NCBI GenBank assembly: GCA_028277405.1
Contig: JANQGH010000084.1
Span: 60,565-124,564 of the forward strand
Direction: 5' to 3'
DNA length: 64,000 nt
Source of the DNA: Alphaproteobacteria bacterium
Lineage (GTDB): Bacteria > Pseudomonadota > Alphaproteobacteria > DSM-16000 > Inquilinaceae
The translations under genes and the position numbers were made by a program. Under the pieces are notes generated by a model that saw nothing but the letters and a program-made list of their open reading frames with translations, was not told the origin of the DNA and did not search any database. Shown in pieces: positions 46,017-54,722 of this stretch (position 1 is its first letter; the number at the start of each line of letters is the position of its first letter).

Positions 46017-47024
46017 ATGGATCAGCCTATCATTGCCGACCGCCGGCCGGACGCTGGCAACGGTGAGCCGCCGGCCGTTTTGGCGCGCGGCATGACGAAG
46101 AGTTTCGGCGCGCTGAAGGCCGTCGACGGCATCGACCTGGAGGTGCCGGTCGGCCAGATCTTTGCCATCCTGGGCCCAAACGGCGCCGGCAAGACCACGC
46201 TCATGCGGATGCTCGCCACGCTGACCACGCCCGACGCCGGCACGGCGACGGTGATGGGCCATGATCTTCTGGCCGAGCCTCAAAGTGTGCGCGCGTCGAT
46301 CGCGATGACCGGCCAATTCGCCTCGCTGGACGAGGATCTGACCGGGCGGGAAAACCTGATCCTGGTGGCCCGTCTGTGGGGCTTTTCGCGGCGCGACGCG
46401 CGGGCCCGCGCTGACCATCTGATGGCCGCGTTCGAGCTCACCGACGCCGCCAACCGGCAGGTTAAGGACTATTCCGGCGGCATGCGCCGGCGCCTCGACA
46501 TCGGTGCCTCGCTGATCGTCACGCCCGGCGTTCTGTTCCTCGACGAGCCGACCACCGGCCTCGACCCGTCCGCGCGGCAGCGGGTCTGGCGCATGATCCG
46601 GCGGCTGGCCCGCTCGGGCGTGACGATCCTGTTGACGACGCAGTATCTGGAGGAGGCCGATCAGCTCGCCGCACGCATTGCCGTCATCAATCACGGCCGC
46701 AAGATCGCCGAAGGCACGAGCCGAGAGTTGAAGGCCGCGACCGGATCGGGCTTTCTGCACGTCACCCTGGCCGATCCGGCCCAGATCGAGGCCGCGTCGG
46801 CCCTGCTGGAACAGCGGCTCGAGGCACCGGTTCAGCATAACGCGGAAGACATGCGCTTGTCGGTGAAGGCGGCGACCGCCGCTTCGGCCAGTGACGGTGT
46901 GGCCGCGCTGGTAGCGGCCGGGGTCGAGCTTTCGGACTTTTCCATGGGCTCGCCAAGCCTTGAGGAGGTCTTCTTCTCGCTGACCGGCCAGATGGAAGAG
47001 ACGGCCCCGGAGGACGTCGCATGA
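46017..47024 (+). CDS. DrrA-type ABC exporter ATP-binding protein
   Basis: 335 residues. Walker A GPNGAGKTTLMRM, signature YSGGMRRRLDIGASL, Walker B VLFLDEPTTGLDPSARQ and switch-region TTQYLEEADQLA are typical of daunorubicin-resistance-type ATPases. A C-terminal domain of about 90 residues ends SLEEVFFSLTGQ, as in DrrA. Overlaps the permease start by four bases (ATGA). Exports an unknown lipophilic compound. Confidence 0.93.
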   Translation: MDQPIIADRRPDAGNGEPPAVLARGMTKSFGALKAVDGIDLEVPVGQIFAILGPNGAGKTTLMRMLATLTTPDAGTATVMGHDLLAEPQSVRASIAMTGQFASLDEDLTGRENLILVARLWGFSRRDARARADHLMAAFELTDAANRQVKDYSGGMRRRLDIGASLIVTPGVLFLDEPTTGLDPSARQRVWRMIRRLARSGVTILLTTQYLEEADQLAARIAVINHGRKIAEGTSRELKAATGSGFLHVTLADPAQIEAASALLEQRLEAPVQHNAEDMRLSVKAATAASASDGVAALVAAGVELSDFSMGSPSLEEVFFSLTGQMEETAPEDVA

Positions 47025-47821
47025 GCGACCAACCGACCCTGGTCCAGCACGCCGCCCGCCCGCCGCGGCCGTCCGGTGTGTCCAACGCCTTGGTCTTCGG
47101 TTGGCGCGCCGTCCTCAAGTTCAAGCATGTGCCCGAGCAGACGTTCGACCTGGTGATGGGTCCGATCATGTTCACGCTGCTCTTCACCTTCATCTTCGGC
47201 AGCGCGCTGGCCGGGTCGATTTCGAACTACCTGCAGTACCTGCTGCCGGGCATCCTGGTCCAAACCGTGATGTTCAACTCCATGTATTCCGGCATGGGGC
47301 TCAGCACCGACATCGGCAAGGGCCTGTTCGACCGGTTCCGCTCGCTGCCCATCTGGTCACTGGCGCCCTTCGCCGGCCTGATGGTCGGCGATGTGCTGCG
47401 CCACCTGATCGCCGGGTTGATCATCCTGGCGATCGGGCTTGCGCTCGGCTATCGGCCCGAAGCGGGCGTGGTCGGCGTTGTCGCCGCCTTCATCCTCTTG
47501 GTGGCCATCGGTTTCGGCGTCGGCTGGGTCTTTCTGGTCCTCGGCATGCTGATCCGCACCCCAGCGACCGTGATGACCCTGGGCTTCGCGGTGCTCTTCC
47601 CGGTGGTCTTCACCTCGAACATCATGGTCGACCCCGCCACGATGCCCGACTGGCTGCGCGCCATTGTCGAACTCAACCCGGTCTCACACATGGCATCGGC
47701 CATGCGCGGCTTGATGACCGGCAACGCCAACGCCAGCGAGGTCCTCACCGCCCTCGCTGCGCCTGCCGTGCTGACCGTAATCCTCGCGCCGCTGACGCGA
47801 TGGCTTTATCGGCGAGAGTGA
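47021..47821 (+). CDS. DrrB-type ABC-2 exporter permease
   Basis: 266 residues, six membrane helices. ABC-2 family features include FDLVMGPIMFTLLFTFIFGSALAG, YLLPGILVQTVMFNSMYSGMGLSTDIGKGLFDRFRSLPI and NPVSHMASAMRGL. Forms the membrane part of the exporter with the preceding ATPase. The end is 69 bases from the convergent MazF gene. Confidence 0.93.
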   Translation: MSDQPTLVQHAARPPRPSGVSNALVFGWRAVLKFKHVPEQTFDLVMGPIMFTLLFTFIFGSALAGSISNYLQYLLPGILVQTVMFNSMYSGMGLSTDIGKGLFDRFRSLPIWSLAPFAGLMVGDVLRHLIAGLIILAIGLALGYRPEAGVVGVVAAFILLVAIGFGVGWVFLVLGMLIRTPATVMTLGFAVLFPVVFTSNIMVDPATMPDWLRAIVELNPVSHMASAMRGLMTGNANASEVLTALAAPAVLTVILAPLTRWLYRRE

Positions 47822-47889
47822 TTAGCTTGGGCACCCAGTCGTGTTCGATCTTGGATTGGAGTTGTCCTTCGAGAGGGCAGCCGCCTGAT

Positions 47890-48231
47890 CTAGCGTTCGA
47901 GGCCCAGAAGCACACCCAGCTTCGCTTGAACATCCGCGACGACAGCCATTGGAGCCTCGCCGGCGACGCGGATGTTGCGTGCGAAGCGGTCGATCGAGCG
48001 CACTTGGTCAACCAGGATGGCGCCGGACACTGCGAGACCGGCCGGCAGCATAACCTTCCAGGGCCAGGGGCTGGCGTTTGACGTGATCGGGCAGACAATA
48101 GCGATCTTCGAACGCTCGTGATACGCGCGCGGCGACAGCACCATGGCAGGGCGGTGCCCAGCCTGTTCGCTTCCTGATTGCGGCGTGAAGTCGACCCAGA
48201 CCAATGCGCCGCGATCCGGCGGCTCAGTCAC
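47890..48231 (-). CDS. mazF: Type II toxin MazF/PemK
   Basis: 113-residue endoribonuclease toxin. The N-terminal RGALVWVDFTPQSGSEQAGHRPAMVLSP is the MazF core, with the conserved catalytic-region Arg in the GHRP loop; IVCPITSNASPWPWKVMLP and DQVRSIDRFARNI follow. It overlaps the antitoxin gene by 4 bases. Cleaves mRNA at short sequences when the antitoxin is degraded. Confidence 0.93.
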   Translation of the reverse strand: MTEPPDRGALVWVDFTPQSGSEQAGHRPAMVLSPRAYHERSKIAIVCPITSNASPWPWKVMLPAGLAVSGAILVDQVRSIDRFARNIRVAGEAPMAVVADVQAKLGVLLGLER

Positions 48232-48473
48232 AGAACCTCATGGCCCAAAGGCGGTGACGAGGCATCATCGAGCGTTTCGGGTTGGTTTTCCGGGCGCATC
48301 CGGGCGACCAACTCTTCCAGCGTATAGCGCGGACCCGGGGCACGGATGATCAGTGAATTACCTTCGATGGACAGGTCAACGGCCTCGCCTTCATGGACTT
48401 GAAGGCTTTCCACCGCCGCCTTGGGCAGGCGGATTGCCAGGCTGTTGCCCCACTTCGATACCCGCATGCGCAT
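48228..48473 (-). CDS. mazE: Antitoxin MazE (AbrB-fold)
   Basis: 81 residues. The N-terminal swapped-hairpin DNA-binding domain MRVSKWGNSLAIRLPKAAVE (residues about 3-22) is a textbook MazE/AbrB motif; the C-terminal acidic tail should wrap the toxin. The start at 48473 has GGAGA 7 bases upstream; ATG 48467 is also possible. A perfect palindrome lies 25 bases upstream, the expected autoregulatory site. Confidence 0.93.
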   Translation of the reverse strand: MRMRVSKWGNSLAIRLPKAAVESLQVHEGEAVDLSIEGNSLIIRAPGPRYTLEELVARMRPENQPETLDDASSPPLGHEVL

Positions 48474-48497
48474 GCGTCATCTCCAGAAAGATTTGTC

Positions 48498-48510
48498 TAT
48501 ACAATGTATA
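48498..48510. promoter_or_regulatory. Palindromic operator of mazEF
   Basis: TATACA-A-TGTATA is a perfect 6-bp inverted repeat with one central base, in a local AT-rich patch upstream of mazE. It is the natural binding site for the MazE-MazF complex and probably overlaps the promoter. Confidence 0.65.
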
Positions 48511-48870
48511 TACTACCAGCGACCGATCAAGCAGAGAGTGACTTGATCAGCCCTGCGAAGACCGTCGCTCAAATGCTCCAGATCGGCCGTGTTCCCGTAC
48601 GGCAGCAGTTTTTGCAGCGATGCCGCGGACAAGTCCGGGCTGATCCGCCGAAAATCGGCAAGACCGGGTCGTGCGCCTGCGCGAACCGGCGTTCCATGCG
48701 TGTCCTCCCTGCCGAGAAGATCGGTAGAAGGCCGCTTCGAAATCCACGCGCTCTGTGAGTACCGCCGAACGGTCGCCTCGACGGTCTCGATCAGGCAGCG
48801 GCGGCACAACGGCGGACGGGTCCGCGCAAATAGCCCTTGGCTGACGGTGCGAAACCGGCGACCGCCGTCG
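48511..48870 (-). other. Gene-poor stretch with possible frameshifted small-gene remnant
   Basis: No intact gene is convincing. On the minus strand an ATG at 48698 follows a good AGGGAGGAC site but its frame soon becomes Cys/Arg-rich and stops at about 48570. The neighbouring frame, without a start, gives a protein-like ending (LADFRRISPDLSAASLQKLL, then YGNTADLEHLSDGLRRADQV) that stops near 48536. Joining the two would need a one-base shift around 48665. This could be a broken short gene or chance. Confidence 0.3.
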
Positions 48871-50379
48871 TCACCGCCGCCAGAAAGCGGGCGCGAGCAG
48901 GACGAGCACGGCAAAGAACTCAAGCCGTCCAAGCAGCATGGCAATCGCCAGGACCCATTTGGCGGCATCCGGCAAGGTCGAGAAGTTGCCGGCCGGACCG
49001 ATGATCGGGCCCAGCCCCGGCCCGACATTGGCCAATGCCGTTGCGGCGCCAGAGGTCGCGGTCAGAATGTCGAGGCCCATCGCCGCCAAGACCAGGCTGA
49101 ACAGCAGCCACGTGGTCAAGAACAGGAACAGCAGCCCCATGACGGAGACGAACAGGGGCGCGGTGACGGTTCTGTCCTGATAGCGCAGCGCAATCACCCG
49201 GTTAGGGCTGACGATGTGCGCCATCTGGCCTTTGAAGGCGAGGCCGAGCATCTGGAACCGGAAGATCTTGATGCCACCCGCGGTCGACCCGGTGCAGCCG
49301 CCGACGAAGGTCAGCAGCAAAAACAGCGTGACGGCGAAGGTTCCCCATTGCTGGTAGTCGGCCGAGACGAAACCGGTCGTGGTGACGACCGATGTGATGT
49401 TGAACGAGGCCTCGCGCACCGCGGCGACGAAGTCGTAGTCGAGCGTCAGGTGCATCCAAAGCGCCAACATGACCGTGCACAGCAGCAGGAACTGTAGAAA
49501 CCGCCTGATCTGGCTGTCCTGCCAAAGGGACCGCCAATCGCCGCGAACCGCGCTGACATAGCGCAGAAACGGCAGGGCGCCTGCGATCATGAAGATCGTT
49601 ATCGCCCACTCAAAATCCAGGTTGAAGCCGCCGATCGATCGGTCGCTGGTAGAAAAGCCACCGGTCGACAGCGTCGTCAGGGCGTGATTGATGCTGTCGA
49701 AAACCGACATGCCGCAGATCAGCAGCGTCATGAAGCACAGGACCGTCAGGCTGACATAGATCAGGCAGACCGACGCCGCCACTTCGGTCATCCTCGGATA
49801 GACCTTGTCCGCCTCGTCCGACCGCTCGGCCTGAAACAGTTGCATGCCACCGACCTTCAGGAACGGCAGGATGACGATGGCCATGCCGATGATGCCGATG
49901 CCGCCCATCCACTGCAGCAGCGACCGCCAGAGCAGCAAGCCGGGCGGGGCGCTGTCCAGGCCGACCAGCACGGTTGACCCCGTTGTCGTCAGCCCGGACA
50001 TGGCCTCAAAGAAACCGTCGGTGATGCTCAGCCGATAGACGTCGAAGTGAAAGGGCAGCGAGCCGAAAAAGGCGACCGCCAGCCATGCCAGCGTGGTCAG
50101 CATGAAGGTCTGGCGGATCGAAAGGCTTAGGTCGCTACGCCAGCAGGCCAGGATCAGAGCGCCGCCGCAAAAACCAGTGATGCTCGCGCTGAACGCGAAC
50201 GGCTCCCAACTCTCACGCGGGTCCAATAAGCCGATCGCCATCGGCGGTATCATGGCCGCCGCAACGACGACGAGAAGGAAGCCGGTGACAAACAGCACCG
50301 GGACCGGCGACAGGGGGTTCAGCCGGGTCGGCTGATACCGCCGGCGTCTTTCGATGATCAGACGGCGGCGGGGTGACAT
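48871..50379 (-). CDS. trkH: Potassium uptake protein TrkH
   Basis: 502-residue membrane channel subunit for K+ uptake, working with cytoplasmic TrkA (not in window). The four selectivity-filter signatures are visible: SGLTTTGST, LTTLSTGGFST, SVVTTTGF and LANVGPGLGP. WRSLLQWMGGIGIIGMAI and FVGGCTGSTAGGIKIFRFQ are further TrkH hallmarks. The N-terminal 20 residues are Arg-rich. Starts 23 bases upstream of the end of the gapR gene region on the same strand. Confidence 0.95.
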   Translation of the reverse strand: MSPRRRLIIERRRRYQPTRLNPLSPVPVLFVTGFLLVVVAAAMIPPMAIGLLDPRESWEPFAFSASITGFCGGALILACWRSDLSLSIRQTFMLTTLAWLAVAFFGSLPFHFDVYRLSITDGFFEAMSGLTTTGSTVLVGLDSAPPGLLLWRSLLQWMGGIGIIGMAIVILPFLKVGGMQLFQAERSDEADKVYPRMTEVAASVCLIYVSLTVLCFMTLLICGMSVFDSINHALTTLSTGGFSTSDRSIGGFNLDFEWAITIFMIAGALPFLRYVSAVRGDWRSLWQDSQIRRFLQFLLLCTVMLALWMHLTLDYDFVAAVREASFNITSVVTTTGFVSADYQQWGTFAVTLFLLLTFVGGCTGSTAGGIKIFRFQMLGLAFKGQMAHIVSPNRVIALRYQDRTVTAPLFVSVMGLLFLFLTTWLLFSLVLAAMGLDILTATSGAATALANVGPGLGPIIGPAGNFSTLPDAAKWVLAIAMLLGRLEFFAVLVLLAPAFWRR

Positions 50380-50401
50380 TCGGGATCACGTGGCGGTTGG
50401 T

Positions 50402-50650
50402 TCACCCCGGCATGCCGAGCGCACCCATATAGAGGTCCAGCAACTCTTCCAGCTCGCGCCGATCGGCGGTGTCCATCTTGCGCAGACGCACGACCTGGCG
50501 CATCACCTTGACGTCGAAGCCGACGGACTTCGCCTCGGCGTAAACCTCGCGCACATCGGCGGTCAGCCCGGCTTTCTCCTCCTCCAGCCGTTCGATACGT
50601 TCGATGAATGAGCGCAGGCGGTCAGCGGCAACGCCGTTGACGTCGGACAT
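50402..50650 (-). CDS. gapR: Nucleoid-associated protein GapR (DUF2312)
   Basis: 82-residue coiled-coil protein. RLRSFIERIERLEEEKAGLTADVREVYAEAKSVGFDVKVMRQVVRLRKMD is the hallmark DUF2312 sequence. GapR of Caulobacter wraps overtwisted, AT-rich DNA and supports replication and topoisomerase activity. Start ATG 50650, with GAGG 8 bases upstream; an in-frame TTG at 50656 is less likely. It is an alphaproteobacterial marker. Confidence 0.95.
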   Translation of the reverse strand: MSDVNGVAADRLRSFIERIERLEEEKAGLTADVREVYAEAKSVGFDVKVMRQVVRLRKMDTADRRELEELLDLYMGALGMPG

Positions 50651-50761
50651 GGACAAACCTCATTGAAACGGGGCGCGAAACAACACGAAACGTGGCCGGA
50701 ACGATAAGCCGGCGGGCCGATATCGTCCAGCGATTCGCGGGATGGCGGCCTGGATCGCGGG

Positions 50762-52210
50762 CTATAGATAGGGGCTGGCGAGCCATACGGTGCTGTCGCG
50801 CACCTTGGTCAACGGCCCCCGTCTGGCCACCGTCTCCGCCGTCAGTTCGCGGCTGCGCGCCAAGATGGCCTCCAGATGGTGTTCGAGTGTGCCCGCGAGG
50901 GTGCCGTCATAGACCTCGATATCGAACTCGAAGTTCAGGCGAAGGCTGCGCGGGTCCCAGTTGGACGAACCGAAATACGACCACAGACCGTCGACCACCA
51001 TCAGCTTGGAATGGTTGAAGGGCGGCGGCTGCAGCCATACGCGACAGCCGGGTTCGATAACCTGTCGCAGTTGGGCCATGCTGGCCCATTGCACGAGGCG
51101 CAGATTGTTTTCCTCCGGCACGACGATATCGACCTGGACACCCCGCCGCGCCGCCACCGCCAAGGCCGCGATGAGTTGCTGGTCGGGCAAAAAGTATGGC
51201 GTTGCGATGCGGATCCGTCGCTGAGCCACAGCCAGCGCGCCCATAAGGACCATGTGCGTGCCGTCAACCGGCCGGTCCGGACCAGACGCCACGCCACGCG
51301 CGAGCACACCCCCGTCAAGGCCGTGAATGTCCGGCAGCCAGCTTTCGTCATCCAGCACTTCACCCGTCGTGAAGGCCCAGTCCTGGGCGAAAACCTCACT
51401 GATCTGTGCGACGACCGGCCCTTCGACCCGAAAGTGGATATCCTGCTGGGTCTGCGCTCCGCCAACGGCACTGGTGAAGGCCTCGCGGATGTTCATGCCG
51501 CCGGCAAAACCGATCTGTCCGTCGACAATAAGCAGCTTTCTGTGCGTGCGCATGTTGGCGTAGGCCAGCCGCCAAGGCATCCGGGTGCGCATGAACAGGG
51601 CGTAGGTGACGTCATTGTCGCGCAGAGACTGGTGAATGGTCGGCCGGCTGTAGTGCGAGCCGACCGCGTCGATCAGCACCCGAACTTCCACGCCGCGCGC
51701 CCTCGCCTTCCCCAAGGCATCGGCAAACTGGCGGCCAACGCTGTCGCAATCGAAGATGTAACTGCTGAGCGCGATCGTGCTTTCGGCCGAGGCGATTGCC
51801 TCCAGCATCGAGGGATAGGCCTCGTCGCCGCCGATCAGGGGCGCGATGCGGTTGCCTTGGGTCAGCAGCTTGTGGGTCGAGCGATTGACCAGCCGGCGGA
51901 GTTGCGCCAGATGCGGCGACAGGGCGGTCACCGCGCTTTCAAGCGCCAGCGCCGCCTCCGGCGTGTCCTGGGTCGGGCCGCGCCTGGCCTGGGTCCGCAG
52001 ACGCACGGCGCGCCGGCTGATGCGGTTGATGCCCAGCAGATAGTAGGCAAGTGCGCCGATATAGGGGCTGAGCCAGATCACGCCCACCCAGCCGGCGGCG
52101 GAGCGCACATCGCGCTTGGTCATGGCCGCGTGGACCGTGGCCGCGATCGACAGCAGAATGCCGATCGTGGCCGCCGAATGCGGCCAATAGCCGTCAAGAA
52201 ACTCGATCAC
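50762..52210 (-). CDS. cls: Cardiolipin synthase (phospholipase D family)
   Basis: 482 residues. Two N-terminal membrane helices with WVGVIWLSPYIGALAYYLLGINRI (PLDc_N type) precede two HKD motifs: THRKLLIVDGQIGFAGG near 218-235 and NHSKLMVVDGLWSYFGSSN near 396-415. It joins two phosphatidylglycerols into cardiolipin at the inner membrane. Ends in RDSTVWLASPYL, close to the usual cls C-terminus. Confidence 0.94.
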   Translation of the reverse strand: MIEFLDGYWPHSAATIGILLSIAATVHAAMTKRDVRSAAGWVGVIWLSPYIGALAYYLLGINRISRRAVRLRTQARRGPTQDTPEAALALESAVTALSPHLAQLRRLVNRSTHKLLTQGNRIAPLIGGDEAYPSMLEAIASAESTIALSSYIFDCDSVGRQFADALGKARARGVEVRVLIDAVGSHYSRPTIHQSLRDNDVTYALFMRTRMPWRLAYANMRTHRKLLIVDGQIGFAGGMNIREAFTSAVGGAQTQQDIHFRVEGPVVAQISEVFAQDWAFTTGEVLDDESWLPDIHGLDGGVLARGVASGPDRPVDGTHMVLMGALAVAQRRIRIATPYFLPDQQLIAALAVAARRGVQVDIVVPEENNLRLVQWASMAQLRQVIEPGCRVWLQPPPFNHSKLMVVDGLWSYFGSSNWDPRSLRLNFEFDIEVYDGTLAGTLEHHLEAILARSRELTAETVARRGPLTKVRDSTVWLASPYL

Positions 52211-52228
52211 GGCCGTGCCCCGGCGCCG

Positions 52229-52522
52229 TCAGTTCCCGTGCGTGGCCTCGAAGGCGCGTTTTTGGGCCTCCGTCGCCTCGGTCTGATAGCTCGCCTTCCA
52301 ATCGGCATAGGGCATGCCGTAGACGATTTCGCGCGCCTGATCATAGTCCATGTCCAAACCGCGATCCTCGGCGGCCGCGCGATACCATTTCGACAGGCAG
52401 TTGCGACAGAAGCCCGCCAGGTTCATCAGGTCGATGTTCTGAACGTCCGTGCGCTCACGCAAATGCGCCACCAGGCGCCGAAAGGCCGCGGCCTCTAGTT
52501 CAGTTCGTGTTTGATCATCCAT
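52229..52522 (-). CDS. DUF1244 family protein
   Basis: 97 residues, compact and helical. The sequence LVAHLRERTDVQNIDLMNLAGFCRNCLSKWY with GMPYADWKASYQTEATEAQ is the conserved DUF1244 core; its CxxC (FCRNCLSKW) could bind metal. Widespread in Alpha- and Gammaproteobacteria, function unknown. Lies 18 bases upstream of cls on the same strand. Confidence 0.9.
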   Translation of the reverse strand: MDDQTRTELEAAAFRRLVAHLRERTDVQNIDLMNLAGFCRNCLSKWYRAAAEDRGLDMDYDQAREIVYGMPYADWKASYQTEATEAQKRAFEATHGN

Positions 52523-52598
52523 CTCAGCATGCTCCCGTTTTTGCTTTCGGCCCGTTCCACATAGGGACAGGGTGACGGAAACAGAAGGGATTGTGGGT

Positions 52599-53735
52599 CT
52601 AAAGACCGTGGCGGGTCTCGCTGATCAGCCAGTCGACCACACCTTCGAGAGCTTCCCTTTGGGTGCGGCCGGCCGCCAGCCCCTCCTCATAAAGCCTGAT
52701 CTGCGTATGGGCGCTGGTCTTTCTTTGCAGAATCGATCGGGCCCGGGCGACCTCGTCGACACAGTTCAGTACCTCGGCATCCTCTTGGATCAGGTCGAGT
52801 ATTTCTTCCAGCAGCGTGGCGTACGGCACCATCTCGCGCCGGCCGAAATCGATCAGCCCATCATCCAGACCGTATCGCATGGCCCGCCAGCGATTCTCGT
52901 TGATCAGCAGCGTGCTGTAGCGACGCCATGTCGCGTTGGTACGCTTCAGGCGCCAGAGCATGCGCAACAGGCAGGCATAGATGGCGGCGATCGTGATCGA
53001 GTCCTCCATCCGGGTCGGAATGTCGCAGACGCGCATTTCCAGCGTCGGGAACCGGGCCGAGGGCCGGATATCCCACCAGATCTTGGTGCCGTCCTCGATG
53101 ACGCCAGTCTCGATCAACGTGTGCAAGTGCTGCTCATAGTCGTTGAAACCGGCGTAGGGTTCCGGGATACCGGTACGGGGCAGCTCGTTGAAGACCGCCA
53201 GTCGATAGGACTTCAACTCCGTGTTGATGCCCTCCCAGAACGGCGAAGAGGTCGAAAGAGCCAGCAGGTGCGGCAGGAAATAGCGCATCTGGTTCATCAG
53301 ATCGACGCGCAGATTGCCGTCCTCGATGCCGACATGGACATGGTTGGCACAGATCAGCAGGCGTCGGGCCGGCGCGCCGATATCGTGGCGCAGTTGCTCG
53401 TACCGCTCCCGCTCCGTGGTTTTCTGCGGCCGCCACGAGCCGAAGGGGTGGGTTGACGCGGCGATGATCTCCAGATCGTGCGCCCTGGCAATGTCCGACA
53501 CCGTGCGGCGCAGCTTGGCAAGCTCATGGGCCGCCTCGGCCAGATCGGCGCAGACCGGTGTTCCGACCTCGATCTGGCAGCGCATGAACTCGGGCGACAC
53601 GCGCTCCGGCAGTTGGCGCGCGCATTCCTCGATCACGGTCTTTGGGGGGTCGGCCGCAAGATCGCGGCTGACCGGGTCGACCAGCAAATACTCCTCTTCG
53701 ATGCCGAGGCTGAAGGACGGCTCCGGGATCGGCAT
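52599..53735 (-). CDS. YbdK-type carboxylate-amine ligase (GCS2 family)
   Basis: 378 residues related to glutamate-cysteine ligase type 2. SLGIEEEYLLVDP near the N-terminus carries the ATP/metal Glu residues; CANHVHVGIEDG, WWDIRPSARFPTLEMRVCD and NENRWRAMRYGLD are other family motifs. E. coli YbdK has weak gamma-glutamylcysteine activity, but the physiological product is unsettled. The start ATG 53735 overlaps the stop of the N-formylglutamate amidohydrolase gene (TGATG), so the two are coupled. The frame runs further upstream inside that gene but without family sequence. Confidence 0.92.
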   Translation of the reverse strand: MPIPEPSFSLGIEEEYLLVDPVSRDLAADPPKTVIEECARQLPERVSPEFMRCQIEVGTPVCADLAEAAHELAKLRRTVSDIARAHDLEIIAASTHPFGSWRPQKTTERERYEQLRHDIGAPARRLLICANHVHVGIEDGNLRVDLMNQMRYFLPHLLALSTSSPFWEGINTELKSYRLAVFNELPRTGIPEPYAGFNDYEQHLHTLIETGVIEDGTKIWWDIRPSARFPTLEMRVCDIPTRMEDSITIAAIYACLLRMLWRLKRTNATWRRYSTLLINENRWRAMRYGLDDGLIDFGRREMVPYATLLEEILDLIQEDAEVLNCVDEVARARSILQRKTSAHTQIRLYEEGLAAGRTQREALEGVVDWLISETRHGL

Positions 53736-54598
53736 CAGGCGTTGACCGCCTTGTTGTTGTCCTGCGTGAAGCCGGTATCGCCATAGCCGCCATTCGACAG
53801 CAACGGTGCAAGGCAGTCGGCGAGCCGGTCGCCCCACGCCTCGGCCTTTTCCTCGGTGTCGACCAGGTCCTGGCGCACCTCGATCAGCGTGTTGGCCAGG
53901 TCGCGCGGATAGGCGTGCGTCTCGACCGTGTAGCCATGGCGATTGCGTCCCGAATAGGGCTGGTTGTCGCCGATGCACAGGTCTGGCTCCTGGCGCAGGC
54001 GGTCGATCAGAGGCAGCGACAGCCCGCCTTCATCGCCCCAAAGGATGCCGACATGCCAGGGCCGGTCGACACCCCGGAACTGTTCGGTGAAGCTGTGGAC
54101 CGAGATCACGCTGGGCGCCACGCCCCGCGTGGCGAACCGGTTCAGCCAATCGTCGATGGCCTGGTGATAGGGGTGAAAGAACTCCGCCGCGCGCGCCTCG
54201 GCGTCGTTGGGTGTCAGGGTCCTGTTCGCCGGTACAATCACCCCGTCGCTGACCGCGCAGATCGATGTCGGATCGTCCAGCGAGCGGTTCGGATCGATCA
54301 GCAAGCGTGAATAGTTGTAGATCATGGCCGGCGCATCGAGCCTGTGCGCCAGCCGGCGTGTCATCACCTCGACCCCGATGTCGTAGGCGATATGGCGTTC
54401 GAACGGCGCGTCACCCAAGCCAAGCCTGTTGAGCGCCGCCGGCACCTCGCGGCCGGCATGGTCGGCCAACAGAAGAACGGGCGCCGAACCGTTCGGATTG
54501 GCGACCTCGAACACGGGGGGATCCTGGTTGGACCTTAAGGCCGTTTGGGTTTGCGTGCCGGCTAGCCCGGCTGATTCAGCAGTAATATCCATTGTCAT
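53735..54598 (-). CDS. N-formylglutamate amidohydrolase family protein
   Basis: 287 residues of the FGase family. LLLADHAGREVPAAL, AYDIGVEVMTRRLA, NYSRLLIDPNR and VISVHSFTEQFRG are the expected zinc-site and catalytic motifs. The family removes formyl or other groups from N-acylglutamates in histidine breakdown; there are no other hut genes here, and coupling to a YbdK-type ligase suggests a different gamma-glutamyl or N-acyl substrate. No strong ribosome site at ATG 54598; ATG 54592 is also possible. Confidence 0.9.
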   Translation of the reverse strand: MTMDITAESAGLAGTQTQTALRSNQDPPVFEVANPNGSAPVLLLADHAGREVPAALNRLGLGDAPFERHIAYDIGVEVMTRRLAHRLDAPAMIYNYSRLLIDPNRSLDDPTSICAVSDGVIVPANRTLTPNDAEARAAEFFHPYHQAIDDWLNRFATRGVAPSVISVHSFTEQFRGVDRPWHVGILWGDEGGLSLPLIDRLRQEPDLCIGDNQPYSGRNRHGYTVETHAYPRDLANTLIEVRQDLVDTEEKAEAWGDRLADCLAPLLSNGGYGDTGFTQDNNKAVNA

Positions 54599-54722
54599 GG
54601 CGGCAACTATAGAGATTTTTCCCCTTACGAGAATGACTTATCCTGCCTTGTCGTCCTTGTCATGCCTGATGCGTCCGATTCCGGCTTTCGGGCCACCAAC
54701 CCGTCCCCTATAAGCCGCCGTC

